Of a stretch of 64,000 bases of DNA, positions 12,095 to 25,520 are shown piece by piece. A model generated the notes under the pieces. The model had not been told where the DNA came from, did no database searches, and saw nothing but the letters and a program-made list of their open reading frames with translations. How positions within the stretch are numbered: position 1 is the first letter of the stretch; each line of letters begins with the position of its first letter. Source of the stretch: Bugulina stolonifera (lineage: Eukaryota > Bryozoa > Gymnolaemata > Cheilostomatida > Bugulidae); contig OW285192.1 in assembly GCA_935421135.1 (NCBI GenBank), positions 19,383,001 to 19,447,000 on the forward strand. The letters are read 5' to 3'. The translations under genes and the position numbers were made by a program.

Positions 12095-14959
12095 ATGGCA
12101 TTTGTTGATTCAATAAAGTTTTTCAAGGTTATAGGAACCGTTTTATGGCGTTGGGCTGAAGATTGCGTTGAAGAGTTAAGCGAAATGAATATAAAAACCA
12201 GTTCTATTCGGTTTTATCGCACATACAGAGCTCATATAAATTCATTTGCTATTGGGATTACAGTCATCCTTCTAGCTTGGTACCTTACACATTTCATCAA
12301 GGTTTATGCTATTCAATTTGCCAGACGTGCAAGGCATACTTGGGAAAACACAATTGCTACAAAGGTTGATCAGATTGCCACGCAATTTGATGATGCATTG
12401 ACTGTCAGTATTAGCCATAGGAAGGCCACATGGGAGCTCGTGAAGGAGAATGTTGGGATCTATGCTCTGCAAGGGAGACGCTCTAGCATGGAAGACAGGT
12501 TCACATTTGTAAACAAGTTGGAGCAATATTCGGATTCACATGTATCTCTATATGGCATTTTTGATGGTCATGGTGGAGAGGTTAGTTAGTTGAGCTTAAA
12601 TTGTATAAAATCAGATTTTAAACCACTACTGTCGCACCATTCAATATTTGCAAATAATATTGTTCATCTTATTTCATTAAGATTGATGCGTTTTTTGTCT
12701 TTGCAAACCTAGTACCATCCAAGATAAACCCATTTGAATATTAGCTATTATGACATGACCTCCAGTCAGCATTGAGACCTGTTCAGTTCATGAGATGAGA
12801 TGAGAAACCGACCTCCAGTCCTAAACAGTGATATACTGTAAAAATTGCAGACCCTAGTCCAAAAATAGTTAAAACTGGAGGTTCCCTTATAGATTTAAAT
12901 GAAATTGCTGGCGGAGTCCTACCTCATCTGAGGTAAATGGCTATGCCTGTGCTAAGTCTATACTTGGAAAGTTTCTATAGCATCAAATAGCCAAGTAATC
13001 TTATTGAGCCAACACTATCTGCCATTTTATAAATGATTCTTGTGTACAGCTATAAAAATGCAAGTTACAGTCAATGCCCATAATAACAATGAAATGAGTT
13101 GCAGGCCCTATGGTTATCTCTGTAGCACAGTTTTATATTAACTGCTTGAGTCCTTCCAAAATTCCCAACATACACATGTAGGCTAGTGAGGACAGCCAGT
13201 ATTAAAATAGAGTTTTCTTGGCAGCAGCTAGGTTTCCAAACACAAACAACATCAATCTTACTGAAATAGAATGACCAATATTATTTGTAAATATTGAATG
13301 GTGTGACAGTAGTGGTTTAAATAAATGATTGAACCCTACTGTGTGAACTATGACTTACTGCTGCTTACAACTCGAGTATGACAATTACAATAACTATCAA
13401 CTCATAATTACCAATAATAACTACAGACGCATAATTAATAGTGTAGCCTAATTACCAATGATTTAATTATGCCTATAGGCTTCACTTAGAAATATCATGT
13501 TGATAGAGTGGGTAGTTTAAACCAATTTAATTGTTTTAATTGCCAAGCGTCAATTGTTAAATGAACTTGAATCTTCTGCAAGATGTCAGTTCTTCATAAT
13601 ATTTTGTCTTTGGTCACCTTTGTGAAACATAGGCTATAACTATGTGTTTAAAACAGTTCTACGATACTTGACAGATAAAATATACACTGCCTGTCTGAAT
13701 GTCCATAAATATTTCATTAAATTTTAGGAATCAACTATTAATAACTTTGTGCTTTATTTAGCTCTCGGTGGAGTATGTGGAAAAAGCCTTATTCAAAAAA
13801 GTCATGACCAGACTTCTAGATGGGACAGTCAAACAAATACAAGAAGAAAAGAATTTAACCAGGGAAGAAGCAGTTATTAAAATGTTAAGCAACAGTCACT
13901 TGGAGGTCGATGAAGCTTTGTTGAAATTACTCCGATCGGCTTATGACGGCTCAGGTAAAAGCCTCAAGTTTACACTTGTTGGATTTGGTTAGTTTTCTAA
14001 GGTTCTGCAGCCTACCATGGATTAATGCCAAGTTTTGTAGACTGCCACACTTCATGGTGTTATTCTATGACACCGAAGTGAGAGTTAGAGTTAGTGAGAG
14101 TTATTTTAATGAATTTAAATTGGTGTTTCTAGTTCAATCCATTCAATCTTGACTAAACCAGCTGATAGTGTGCCGTCAGTGTCACATAGACTTTGATTGG
14201 TTTGCTCTTGTTATTAATAAGTAAATATGTGTATTGTTATGGATGGTAGGAACTACCTCAGTTGTGGCAGTACTAGATGGGGATACACTCTACGTATCAA
14301 ATGTTGGTGACTCACGGGCAGTCATGTGTGACCAGCATCTCAATGCCATCCCACTCAGTTACGATCACAAACCTGATCAGGTCGGTGCGATTCTCTCACT
14401 CAGCAATTAACTAATGCCAACTGACTATAATAACTCTTTAAACAAGTTATTACATGAATTACACAGTTTGCTATAATATGATCTGCGTTGTTGTCAGCGA
14501 GATTAAATATTTTTGTAGCCGGAGGAACGTGAGCGTATAGAGAGAGCCGGAGGTCACGTCACCTACTTTGGTGTGTGGAGAGTAAACGGAATCCTGGCCA
14601 CATCTAGGGCTCTTGGTGACTTTTCCCTCAAACATAACCACGTTGTGAGTCCCGTGCCGGACATTCGTACTTTTAGCATGAGTGAATATAAACCATTGTT
14701 TATGCTACTTGCCACTGATGGCTTATGGGATGTGTTCACTAATGCAGATGCTATTAGATTTATACACAACCATCTTAACGATACAGATTTTGGTGCAAAG
14801 AGTTTAGCTAAGGAGGCATATGCCAGGGGTTCATTAGATAACGTAAGCGTAATAGTTGTTAATTTTAGTTTAGGGTCAGTTCATGTAGGCCGTGACAATA
14901 CCCATAGGGGTCATGTAGCTGAAGACTCTAGTACAGCAACTGCAGAGGGGAATATCTGA
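12095..14959 (+). CDS. PPM1L: PPM1L-like membrane-anchored PP2C Ser/Thr phosphatase
   Basis: Exons are 12095-12580, 13762-13954, 14250-14380 and 14519-14959. They join in frame to 416 residues (human PPM1L is 360). A hydrophobic segment at about residues 49-69 is the membrane anchor, as in PPM1L. The PP2C catalytic domain follows from about residue 118 ([16 protein letters not shown]). Metal-ligand motifs are intact: MEDRF (Asp134), DGHGG (Asp157), DGLWD (Asp337) and LDN (Asp377). Also visible are [23 protein letters not shown] and the family-typical FGAKSL near the end. In vertebrates PPM1L acts at the ER and dampens stress-kinase and ceramide-transport signalling; that role is known of the family and only inferred here. 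The start is the first in-frame ATG. A short non-conserved tail follows residue 385. Intron 1 holds a MITE. Confidence 0.93.
12622..13316. mobile_element. TTAA-flanked MITE with TIRs of about 70 bp
   Basis: The element begins ACCACTACTGTCGCACCATT, and its end is the inverted sequence (GTGTGACAGTAGTGGT). The inverted match continues for roughly 70 bp, and TTAA lies at both ends (12618-12621, 13317-13320). This points to a piggyBac-like, non-autonomous element. It fills more than half of intron 1 of the phosphatase gene, and its transcript could fold into a long stem. Confidence 0.8.
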
Positions 14960-15057
14960 GCTTGTGCTACGTGAGACTATGCTGTGTGCTAGCCCGGTCT
15001 ATATTAAACCATCATCTTACCTCTGCAAGAAACACGATAACTACATTGTATGCGGCT
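14960..15057. other. start of the phosphatase 3' UTR
   Basis: Short unique sequence between the stop codon and the next array. The 3' end of the transcript is not defined. An AATAAA lies far downstream at about 16070. Confidence 0.3.
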
Positions 15058-15425
15058 CATTCATAGCACATATGACTCATTCATAGCACATATGACTCAT
15101 TCATAGCACATATGACTCATTCATGACATATATGACTCATTCATCACATATATGACTCATTCATCACATATATGACTTGTTCATAACATATATGACTTGT
15201 TCATAACATATATGACTCGTTCATAACATATATATTGACTTGTTCATGGTGTATACAACTCATTGGTGGCATATAATTATGACTCATTCATATTATTTTA
15301 CCTCTCTCTTGGCATATATGACCCATTCATATCCTATATGACTCATTCATATCCTCTATAACTCATTCATGTCTCATATGACTCATTCATATCCTCAATG
15401 ACTCATTCATAGATTGTATGACTCA
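15058..15425. repeat. degenerate repeat of about 20 bp (ACTCATTCATA-type), about 17 copies
   Basis: Units contain ATGACTCATTCATAGCACAT and decay toward the right. The array is probably in or just after the phosphatase 3' UTR. ATGACTCAT resembles an AP-1 site, but the repetition makes that a property of the array. Confidence 0.8.
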
Positions 15426-16227
15426 CCCAAAACATATGAATCTATAGCTTTATGCTTCCATCATAATATAACTTATGGGGCCTACAACTATGAATCATCC
15501 AGGTCAATTGACGTGGTATACTATTGCACGTGGTATACTATTGCACGCTCATAATCCCATATTTACAGGTGGAAAATATACAGTATTAAGTTTTTCTATT
15601 TGTTTGCATTGTTGTATACATTATATTATTCTTGTTTTTATGCACCTACATGTATGTTTTTTAACCAATGACCATGTACATGTAAAATATGTAAAAAAAG
15701 TTCAGGTAAACTTATTAAATTGTGTAACAAAATATTTTTATAGTTGTACCCTACAGATTGGGTCCTTTTATATTTATTCTACTTGTGGTGGCAATATTTT
15801 TCTGTAACCTGCCTTTAATGGATTTCGTAAGCAACTGTGATTCAAATGGAACTTACGGGCGCCTGTTACTGTTATGTTCATCTCTTAGATTGCTCACTGT
15901 AGACTTGCAGCGTGCAACTAGAGCTGTGCAGTATACACACACGGAAGTATTCTATTATACCAGTGAGTACCAGTAGTGTATAATTAGAATAGTATCCTTA
16001 CGTATTATGCAAAACAGATCTTTTTAGTTTTTTATCTATTTTTTAAGTGCTTAAGTGTGATGTCGTCCCAATAAAGGGGTTTTGAAACCTTGAATAATAC
16101 TGCTAATTGCTGTAGACTTTGAATACTGATATTTGCTGTCAATTTGTATAAACTAGGTGAGGTGCCTACTACAGTTTACTCATCATTGCTATGTATGTCA
16201 TGTAGCATAGACCAATTAGTAGACAAG
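15426..16227. other. non-coding stretch
   Basis: No gene was seen. AATAAA at about 16070 could be a polyadenylation signal. Confidence 0.35.
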
Positions 16228-16480
16228 GTCTGCAGGTGCTTTGTCATGGTCTACTAGTGTTCTAGACATGGTCTACTGGTGCTCTATACATGGTCTGCAG
16301 CTGTTCTATACATGGTCTGCAGGTGTTCTATACATGGTCTGCAGGCGCTCTATACATGGTCTGCAGGTGCTCTGTACATGGTCTGCAGGTGCTCTGTACA
16401 TGGTCTGCTGGTGCTCTATACATGGTCTGTGGGTGCTCTGTACATGGTCTGCAGGTGTTCTAGGCCTGGTCTGTGGGTGC
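16228..16480. repeat. 22-bp minisatellite, about 11 copies
   Basis: The unit is like ACATGGTCTGCAGGTGCTCT plus two bases. 22 is not a multiple of 3, and the array reads open in two overlapping frames. Those frames are not genes. Confidence 0.88.
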
Positions 16481-16732
16481 TCTACAAGTACTATTGGGGT
16501 GAGAATACTCCTTGCACGCTTATACTATTTCACATGATGCTAAACTGTAGTAGCTTGGCTGGTTGCTTTCTGCACTTAATAAAAGTCACGCCCAGGATTC
16601 AGTACAATTTATGGTGAGAAAAATTAAATTTTTCCTACTTTTTTTTCCTTTTGCAGGAGGTACAAAAAGTAAAAGGCTCAGGGAAGACACTATTTAGCTG
16701 ATCACTGACCAGCATCTCTGTAAATTGGAGTT

Positions 16733-18023
16733 ATGGCTACAATAACCCTCTATCCTGCACGGTAAATTTTCCTATAATTTGCCATTCTTCTAAGAGATAC
16801 TCTTGCTAATAATACATTACCAATTACCATAGCCTCAGACCCTCATTTCTTGCTATATTGTTAGCACAGTATAGCCTGAGAAGTGCTGTCAATAGGTGTG
16901 GATCAATTACAAGTACTTACCCCCCTCAATCCACTTCAGCTAGAATACACTGTCACTGAATTATTAATGCTAGATACATAGAAATGTATATTGTATGACA
17001 TATATAATACTATGTCTGATGTGTACATTACAGAGTGTTTGCTACCTGGCTGCTACTGCTGCTTATATGTTGTGTACTCTGGCTAAACACCCCCATTATC
17101 TCCTCCTCAAGTAAGCAAACAGATGCATGCCATTGATACTCCTTGCAACCGGCCATCTTTCCTCCTTACACACTCCTCATATCTTCTTAGCCTTAGCCCT
17201 TTGTATATCATAACCTTAGTTCCTTTATATCTTAGCTTTGATTTTCTTTATATCACCAGCTTGTCTCGCCATGATCACCCTGTTATATGAGGGTTGCGTG
17301 GAATTTAATTTTCTTTGCATTTATGAGGATAAAGAATTATTTAATTTACTTGAAGCTTGAAAGTTGTCTGTACATTACACCTGGCCTCAAAGGCTACTAT
17401 AATTGTAGATCTATGCCAGTGTGGCAATGCAAATAGATCCATCTATCACCCTAAAAACAGGGTCTGCTGAGTTTCAGTAAAATTAGCTATCAATTTCCAT
17501 CGCAGAAAGTTTTAGTCTTAGCAGACTGCAAAACTTTCTTACTCAAATAATTTCTGCTTTTGGGGTATATCGCTGGACCGCTAAAATAATAGTAGTGTGG
17601 TGCTTTAGTATGTGCCTGTGTGTATTCTATGGGTGTTTTGGTATGTGCCTGTGTGTATTCTATGGTTGTTTTAGTATGTGTCTGTGTGTATTCTATGGGT
17701 GTTTTAGTATGTGTCTGTGTGTATTCTATGGGTGTTTTAGTATGTGTCTGTGTGTATTCTATGGTTGTTTTAGTATGTGTCTGTGTGTATTCTATGGTTG
17801 TTTTAGTATGTGCCTGTGTGTATTCTATGGGTGTTTTAGTATGTGTCTGTGTGTATTCTATGGGTGTTTTAGTATGTGTCTGTGTGTATTCTATGGTTGT
17901 TTTAGTATGTGTCTGTGTGTATTCTATGGGTGTTTTATGTGTGTTGCAGACTGTAAAGTAGCTGTGGGATACATTATAAACCACGGCATTGACATAGAAG
18001 CCTACAAGATAATAACAATATGA
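16733..18023 (+). CDS. candidate small single-pass membrane protein (59 aa)
   Basis: Exons 16733-16761, 17034-17110 and 17950-18023 have GT-AG borders and compatible phases (2, 1). They would encode 59 residues: MATITLYPAR, then a hydrophobic segment rich in Leu, Ile and Cys (about residues 13-28) like a signal anchor, then a short tail ending YKIITI. Intron 2 contains the 33-bp array. The phase agreement and the membrane segment argue for coding, but the last exon follows directly on array sequence and there is no recognised homologue. Two further exon candidates, at 18398-18470 (open in two frames) and 21548-21620, could belong to a longer version. Confidence 0.3.
17607..17938. repeat. 33-bp minisatellite, about 10 copies
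   Basis: The unit contains GTGTGTATTCTATGGGTGTT, then TTAGTATGTGTCT. The length is a multiple of 3, so several frames stay open on both strands. Each unit contains GTTTTAG, an acceptor-like sequence, and the array ends about 12 bp before a possible acceptor (GTGTTGCAG) at 17949. Confidence 0.9.
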
Positions 18024-18047
18024 CTTGTAACATTATATACACAGAGA

Positions 18048-18110
18048 CGTATACGACACGACCAACGACACGACCAACGACACGACCAACGACACGACCA
18101 ACGACACGAC
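18048..18110. repeat. 12-bp tandem repeat, about 5 copies
   Basis: The unit is ACGACACGACCA. Confidence 0.85.
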
Positions 18111-18524
18111 CAAGTTACTGCTTGCTTCCCATTTTCTCCCACATCTCATCCAGTCTTCACCTCTAACTCTAAGATAATTAAAAAGCCTGGGAGACATAGT
18201 TGGAACCTGCAGCCTCAACCCACTCTTTATCTTGTACCTCTGAGTAGAGTATTAATTCCTCAGTTATCGGTTCCCTATAAATTATAGCCTAGAAGACTGA
18301 TGTATATTGTACTTATATATACTTGTACATACTGTATATGTACGCAGCTATACAGCATAGCTTATAGTAGCTGAAGATATGCTTTATTCTGTTACAGAGG
18401 CTCAATACAGATACACTGGACATTAATAATATCTGCTATAAAACTGTACCAAGAGAACTACAACTATCAGGTAAAGAGATTTACATGTAAAGTACACAGT
18501 TAGTCTTACAACTACATGTATGTC

Positions 18525-19860
18525 AGTGTGATATGGGTCAGCGTGGTAATGGTCTGTGTGATATTGGTCAGTGTGGTTAATGGTCAGTGTGGTATTGGTC
18601 AGTGTGATATTGGTCAGTGTGGTATTGGTCAGTGTGGTTAATGGTCATTGTGGTATTGGTCGGTGTGATATTGATCAGTGTGGTTAATGGTCAGTGTGGT
18701 ATTGGTCAGTGTGGTATTGGTCAGTGTAGTATTGGTCAGTGTGATATTGGTCAGTGTGGTTAATGGCCAGTGTGGTATTGGTCAGTGTGGTTAATGGTCA
18801 GTGTGGTATTGGTCAGTGTGGTATTGGTCAGTGTGGTTAATGGTCGGTGTGATATTGGTCAGTGTGATATTGGTTAGTGTGATATTGGTCAGTGTGGTAT
18901 TGGTCAGTGTGGTTAATGGTCAGTGTGATATTGGTCAGTGTGATATTGGTCAGTGTGGTATTGTCAGTGTGGTATTGGTCAGTGTGGTAATTGGTCAGTG
19001 TGGTTAATGGCCAGTGTGGTATTGGTCAGTGTGGTTAATGGTCAGTGTGATATTGGTCAGTGTGGTATTGGTCAGTGTGGTTAATGGTCAGTGTGATATT
19101 GGTCAGTGTGGTATTGGTCAGTGTGGTATTGGTCAGTGTGGTATTGGTCAGTGTGATATTGGTCGGTGTGATATTGGTCGGTGTGATATTGGTCAGTGTG
19201 GTATTGGTCAGTGTGGTTAATGGTCAGTGTGGTATTGGTCAGTGTGGTATTGTCAGTGTGGTATTGGTCAGTGTGATATTGTCAGTGTGGTATTGGTCAG
19301 TGTGATATTGGTCAGTGTGGTATTGTCAGTGTGGTATTGGTCAGTGTGGTATTGGTCAGTGTGGTTAATGGTCAGTGTGGTATTGGTCAGTGTGGTATTG
19401 GTCAGTGTGGTTAATGGTCGGTGTGATATTGGTCAGTGTGATATTGGTTAGTGTGATATTGGTCAGTGTGGTATTGGTCAGTGTGGTTAATGGTCAGTGT
19501 GATATTGGTCAGTGTGATATTGGTCAGTGTGGTATTGTCAGTGTGGTATTGGTCAGTGTGGTAATTGGTCAGTGTGGTTAATGGCCAGTGTGGTATTGGT
19601 CAGTGTGGTTAATGGTCAGTGTGATATTGGTCAGTGTGGTATTGGTCAGTGTGGTTAATGGCCAGTGTGGTATTGGTCAGTGTGGTTAATGGTCAGTGTG
19701 ATATTGGTCAGTGTGGTATTGGTCAGTGTGGTTAATGGCCAGTGTGGTATTGGTCAGTGTGGTTAATGGTCAGTGTGATATTGGTCAGTGTGGTATTGGT
19801 CAGTGTGGTTAATGGTCAGTGTGATATTTGTCAGTGTGGTATTGGTCAGTGTGGTAATTG
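18525..19860. repeat. 15-bp minisatellite, about 85-90 copies
   Basis: Units are variants of GGTCAGTGTGGTATT (also GATATT, GGTTAAT). Strings of variants recur: the segment at about 18800-19000 is closely repeated at about 19370-19580, which indicates a block duplication of roughly 0.57 kb inside the array. Confidence 0.9.
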
Positions 19861-20334
19861 GTTATGTCTAAAGGTGTTAGTTATTATTCTACTTGATCAC
19901 TCTCTCTTCTGCCTCAGCTAATCTCCTGTAACTCCACTGTACTGACTACACTATCTCCCTACCCTCTGCTACCCTCTGCTACCCTCTGGTGATTTGATTA
20001 GATGATCTCATTGGGCTGGTAATTCAATGAGCAGTAATATTATAAACTGCAAGGGTACTGTGATATCCAGCTATGAGAGAGCTGCCTGTGCAGCAGTGTG
20101 TATAACTATGGGGTGTATTACTGTGCAGTAGTGTGTATAACTATGGGGTGTGCAGCAGTGTGTATGATGTGTAGTTTGAGTTATCCTCACCTGGTTATGC
20201 ATGGAATAGCCAATAGGTAGGTGTACAGTTGATTGTATTACTCATTCCTTCTTCCCTGGTATATACATGTATATTCTAGTAATTGTCTATCATGAACTAT
20301 TTGTTATTCCAGTAAATGTTAAACATAGCTTACA

Positions 20335-20710
20335 TAAAATGTAGATGTGTAAGATTATTATATTATATAATATGTAGATGTGTATGATTATTATATTATA
20401 TAATATGTAGATGTGTATGATTATTATATTATATATTATGTAGATGTGTATGATTATTATATTATATAATATGTAGATGTGTATGATTATTATATTATAT
20501 AATATGTAGATGTGTATGATTGTTATATTATATAATATGTAGATGTGTATGATTATTATATTATATAATATGTAGATGTGTATGATTATTATATTATATA
20601 ATATGTAGATGTGTATGATTGTTATATTATATAATATGTAGATGTGTATGATTATTATATTATATATTATGTAGATGTGTATGATTATTATATTATATAT
20701 TATGTAGATG
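20335..20710. repeat. 33-bp AT-rich minisatellite, about 11 copies
   Basis: The unit contains ATGTAGATGTGTATGATTAT followed by TATATTATATAAT. It is in phase with codons, which leaves an open but meaningless minus-strand frame. Confidence 0.9.
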
Positions 20711-20766
20711 TACCTGCTCATTATAGTAATTTTGTAAAACATGTTATTTTGAACAGATGCCAAGTA

Positions 20767-21515
20767 TGAATATTAGTATCACAGTTGAGAATGGTATAAT
20801 ATATATTATGGTACTATTACTAATATTAGTATCATAGTTGAGAATGGTATAATATATATTATGGTACTATTGCTAATATTAGTATCACAGTTGAGAATGG
20901 TATAATATATATTATGATACTATTACTAATATTAGTATCATAGTTGAGAATGGTATAATATATATTATGATACTATTACTAATATTAGTATCATAGTTGA
21001 GAATGGTATAATATATATTATGATACTATTACTAATATTAGTATCATAGTTGAGAATGGTATAATATATATTATGATACTATTACTAATATTAGTATCAT
21101 AGTTGAGAATGGTATAATATATATTATGATACTATTACTAATATTAGTATCATAGTTGAGAATGGTATAATATATATTATGATACTATTACTAATATTAG
21201 TATCATAGTTGAGAATGGTATAATATATATTATGATACTATTACTAATATTAGTATCATAGTTGAGAATGGTATAATATATATTATGATACTATTACTAA
21301 TATTAGTATCATAGTTGAGAATGGTATAATATATATTATGATACTATTACTAATATTAGTATCATAGTTGAGAATGGTATAATATATATTATGATACTAT
21401 TACTAATATTAGTATCATAGTTGAGAATGGTATAATATATATTATGATACTATTACTAATATTAGTATCATAGTTGAGAATGGTATAATATATATTATGA
21501 TACTATTACTAATGT
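20767..21515. repeat. 53-bp minisatellite, about 14 nearly identical copies
   Basis: The unit contains TAGTATCATAGTTGAGAATG followed by GTATAATATATATTATGATACTATTACTAATAT. It is partly palindromic (AGTATCAT with ATGATACT; ACTAATATTAGT across the junction). Most copies are identical, so the array is young or homogenised. Confidence 0.93.
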
Positions 21516-21547
21516 TTTATGTGCTTGTTATATACACTTGTACACAG

Positions 21548-21620
21548 ACATGGAGTAAGAATACTTGAGATTGAAGGAGATGGTAGTATTAGCATAGAGT
21601 TGTATGGCAGATACAGTTAA
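21548..21620 (+). CDS. candidate terminal exon, unknown gene
   Basis: After an acceptor (TTGTACACAG), a frame entered with two carried-in bases reads 24 residues (HGVRILEIEGDGSISIELYG and RYS) to TAA. The composition is protein-like. It lies directly after the 53-bp array. No upstream exon with a matching phase was proven. Confidence 0.25.
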
Positions 21621-22551
21621 TCTATTACTAGATGACAATATAAACCCCTTACACCCACTGAACAACCACTAAACACAAATGAAAGACTCCATTGACAAGG
21701 ATCCAACGTGACCCTAAATTAGCCAGTTAATCAATAGGTTTGATAGAAGGGCTATGAGTATGGTTATGTGAGGCATTGCTGCTTACAGCTGTCTTCTACA
21801 CTTGTTTTCTTGAGGCTGCTGCTGCTGCCTTAGCTATGCACTGTGTGTTAAAGGTGCTATTAAGCCCTATTGATTTCTATTCAATTCAATTGAACGCTTG
21901 TAATGTGTGTATATAGGTGCTGCTGTGGAGTTGGCCTGTAGATTCTTGGAGTGCAAGGCATAGGCTGCTGCTGCTACTGCTGCTGCCACTGTTGCAGGAG
22001 TACCTTACAACCACTAGCTTTCCATTATCACCATGTACCTTCCTACCCACCCTTCTTAGCTATACTCTCTGTTATACAAGGTAAGAATTTATATCATTAT
22101 TAATCTATTTATGCATTTCTTTTTTTCATAAAGTATATGAATATTAACAGTTGGAAAATAGCATGTGATTATACATAATTATTTTGAGAATTGAAATAAT
22201 ATAATAAACTGCATAAACTTTACAGACCCTACCTCAACTTCTATCTGTTTAACTTATGAAAGAAAGCTACCATAATAGCTATATTATAATAACATACAGA
22301 GCCAACATTTTTGTTTGTTTATGATTGGTCTGTGGAAATAGCCCATCCCTGAGTGGGACACATAGTCACCTAGCCAGTGGATACAGTGGACATAGGTGTA
22401 TCAGCCACGACACCAACTTGGCTTCCACAAATAGCATACACACACAACCATATGATTTTGAACTGATTTTGAAAGTGTTGGTATGGGTAAGAAGTTATAC
22501 ACTATAAAGTAGTATTGGACAATGTGTCTAGTAAATCATGTATTTATATAT

Positions 22552-22582
<31 letters not shown>

Positions 22583-23189
22583 ATGTATTCGGATCACCAG
22601 TTAGCATACAGTGCTGTATTATTTACTATATATATATATTATCTAGATTACTATGTAAGTACAATGTACAATGTTATACTATAATTATAGGTAAAATGTT
22701 ATACCATAGGTAATTATACCTAATCCTTTCCCACCAACCTGCTACCTAACTATTAAGTGGGTGCAATGCCCTGACATTGTAACTATTGAGAAAGTACTGC
22801 AGCATATTGGTTTGACAGCTGAAATACAATATTGACATATAAATATAATTATATATTTCTTGTAGCCTATTAAAAGCAATAAAGACCTGTTTAGTGCATG
22901 TCTAGCATGCTTATATTACATACAGTAGACTACATACAGTCTAGTATGCTTATACTACATACAGTAGACTACATACAGTCTAGTATGCTTATATTATAAA
23001 CATTATATATTATGTTCGTTTAGAATCGCTATTAATGCTAGAATCTCATTCAGGAAATTTCAAATTTGACTTATTTTTCAACTGTTGTACAGCCTAAAAC
23101 ATTTACATGTCTATTATATTGCAAAGAGTATGCTAAATATTGCTAAAAGTGATGTTACCAAAATCTGTACAGTTACCTAGCCTAGCTCA
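21621..23189. other. non-coding stretch
   Basis: No supportable gene was seen. It contains a (GT)n/(GTAT)n microsatellite at about 22551-22588 and a short duplicated segment (CTACATACAGTCTAGTATGC) near 22930-22990. Confidence 0.4.
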
Positions 23190-23350
23190 TAGACAGTATT
23201 ACATTGTTATAAACATGTGAATAGTAGAATAGATAGTCCATAGACAGTATTACATTATTATATACATGTGAATAGTAGAATAGATAGTCCATAGACAGTA
23301 ATACATTGTTATAAACACGTGAATAGTAGAATAGATAGTCCATAGACAGT
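23190..23350. repeat. 51-bp tandem repeat, about 3 copies
   Basis: The unit starts CATAGACAGTATTACATTGT and ends GTAGAATAGATAGTC. Confidence 0.85.
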
Positions 23351-24189
23351 AATTTGAAATCAAAAATCAAAGTAATTGCTGAAAGTGAGTTGAATTGATT
23401 ACATTGCTTGGTTTTTATTCTATACAAGTTTTCCTGTGTAATCGTGATCTATATCAATAACAAAGGGGAGACAAATTCTTATTGTGCCCCTTAATCAATG
23501 TTCAATATCTACCATTTTCATCTCTATTGACATTTGATACAGTTGTTTGTTCTGTAAAGTTATCTGATGGACACTTGCTACTGCATTGTAAGATTGTATA
23601 CTATAAGACTTCACATACGTGTACATGTGTAACTGTACGCATTAGATTATTGCCTTCACCATACAGTGCACTGTGTACTGTATAATTGTCCCTTTGGTTA
23701 GGGGAGTTATCCTCTCTCGTTAGCTCCACATATGGGGAGTTATCCTCTCTCGCTAACTCCACATAGATGTAACTATTTAGGCCTTTTAGGGAGTATAATT
23801 ATTATAGTATCACATTTCTAGGAGGAGTATTAATAGCCTATGAATGCTTTCACTAACAAATCCCCTAAGATTAGTATACATGCAATATAACGCATGTATA
23901 TATAATTGAACACGGCCATATAAACGAGACATGAGGTATAACATAGTATAACATAAGACGAGTCAATATAATATAACCTAAGGCAACAAAGAGAATAGTT
24001 GGGGGTGGATATTGCATAAAGTTGATGTGTTTGACAAGAGGTTATCTGCTGGATAATGTAGCATATTTTCCACTAACCACTAAATAAATAAATGTATTAA
24101 TTATCTAGTCTGAATGCCAACAGCTTGTTATAATTAGAGTGGAAAAGAGTCTCCAAGAATTCAGCTAGCCACATGTCTAGAGCTAGTGG
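23351..24189. other. non-coding stretch
   Basis: No gene was seen. A short direct repeat (GGGGAGTTATCCTCTCTCG-like) occurs at about 23700-23760. Confidence 0.35.
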
Positions 24190-25520
24190 GTGTATATATA
24201 AACTAGATATAACAACAGGTAGTGAGGTGTATGTATATACTAGATATAATAACAGGTAGTGAGGTATATATATACTATATATAACAACAAGTAGTGAGGT
24301 ATATATATACTAGATATAATAACAGGTAGTGAGGTATATATATACTAGATATAATAACAGGTAGTGAGGTGTATATATACTAGATATAACAACAGGTAGT
24401 GAGGTATATATATACTAGATATAATAACAGGTAGTGGGGTGTATATATACTAGATATAACAACAGGTAGTGAGGTATATATATACTAGATATAATAACAG
24501 GTAGTGAGGTGTATATATACTAGATATAACAACAGGTAGTGAGGTATATATATACTAGATATAATAACAGGTAGTGAGGTATATATACTAGATATAATAA
24601 CAGGTAGTGAGGTATATATACTAGATATAACAACAGGTAGTGAGGTGTATATATACTAGATATAACAACAGGTAGTGAGGTATATATATACTAGATATAA
24701 CAACAGGTAGTGGGGTGTATATATACTAGATATAATAACAGGTAGTGAGGTGTATATATACTAGATATAACAACAGGTAGTGAGGTGTATATACTAGATA
24801 TAACAACAGGTAGTGAGGTGTATATATACTAGATATAACAACAGGTAGTGAGGTATATATATACTAGATATAACAACAGGTAGTGGGGTGTATATATACT
24901 AGATATAATAACAGGTAGTGAGGTGTATATATACTAGATATAACAACAGGTAGTGGGGTGTATATATACTAGATATAATAACAGGTAGTGAGGTATATAT
25001 ATACTAGGTATAATAACAGGTAGTGAGGTGTATATATACTATATATAATAACAGGTAGTGGGGTGTATATATACTAGATATAATAACAGGTAGTGAGGTA
25101 TATATATACTAGGTATAATAACAGGTAGTGAGGTGTATATATACTATATATAATAACAGGTAGTGAGGTATATATATACTAGATATAATAACAGGTAGTG
25201 AGGTATATATAAACTAGATATAATAACAGGTAGTGAGGTATATATATACTAGGTATAATAACAGGTAGTGAGGTGTATATATACTATATATAATAACAGG
25301 TAGTGAGGTATATATATACTAGATATAATAACAGGTAGTGAGGTATTTATACTAGATATAACAACAGGTAGTGAGGTGTATGTATATACTAGATATAATA
25401 ACAGGTAGTGAGGTGTATATATACTATATATAATAACAGGTAGTGAGGTGTATATATACTAGATATAACAACGGGTAGTGGGGTGTATATATACTAGATA
25501 TAATAACAGGTAGTGAGGTG
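24190..25520. repeat. 35-bp minisatellite, about 38 copies
   Basis: The unit contains ATACTAGATATAACAACAGG followed by TAGTGAGGTGTATAT. Variants (AACAACAG or AATAACAG; GAGGTG, GAGGTA or GGGGTG) occur in mosaic order. Confidence 0.92.
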
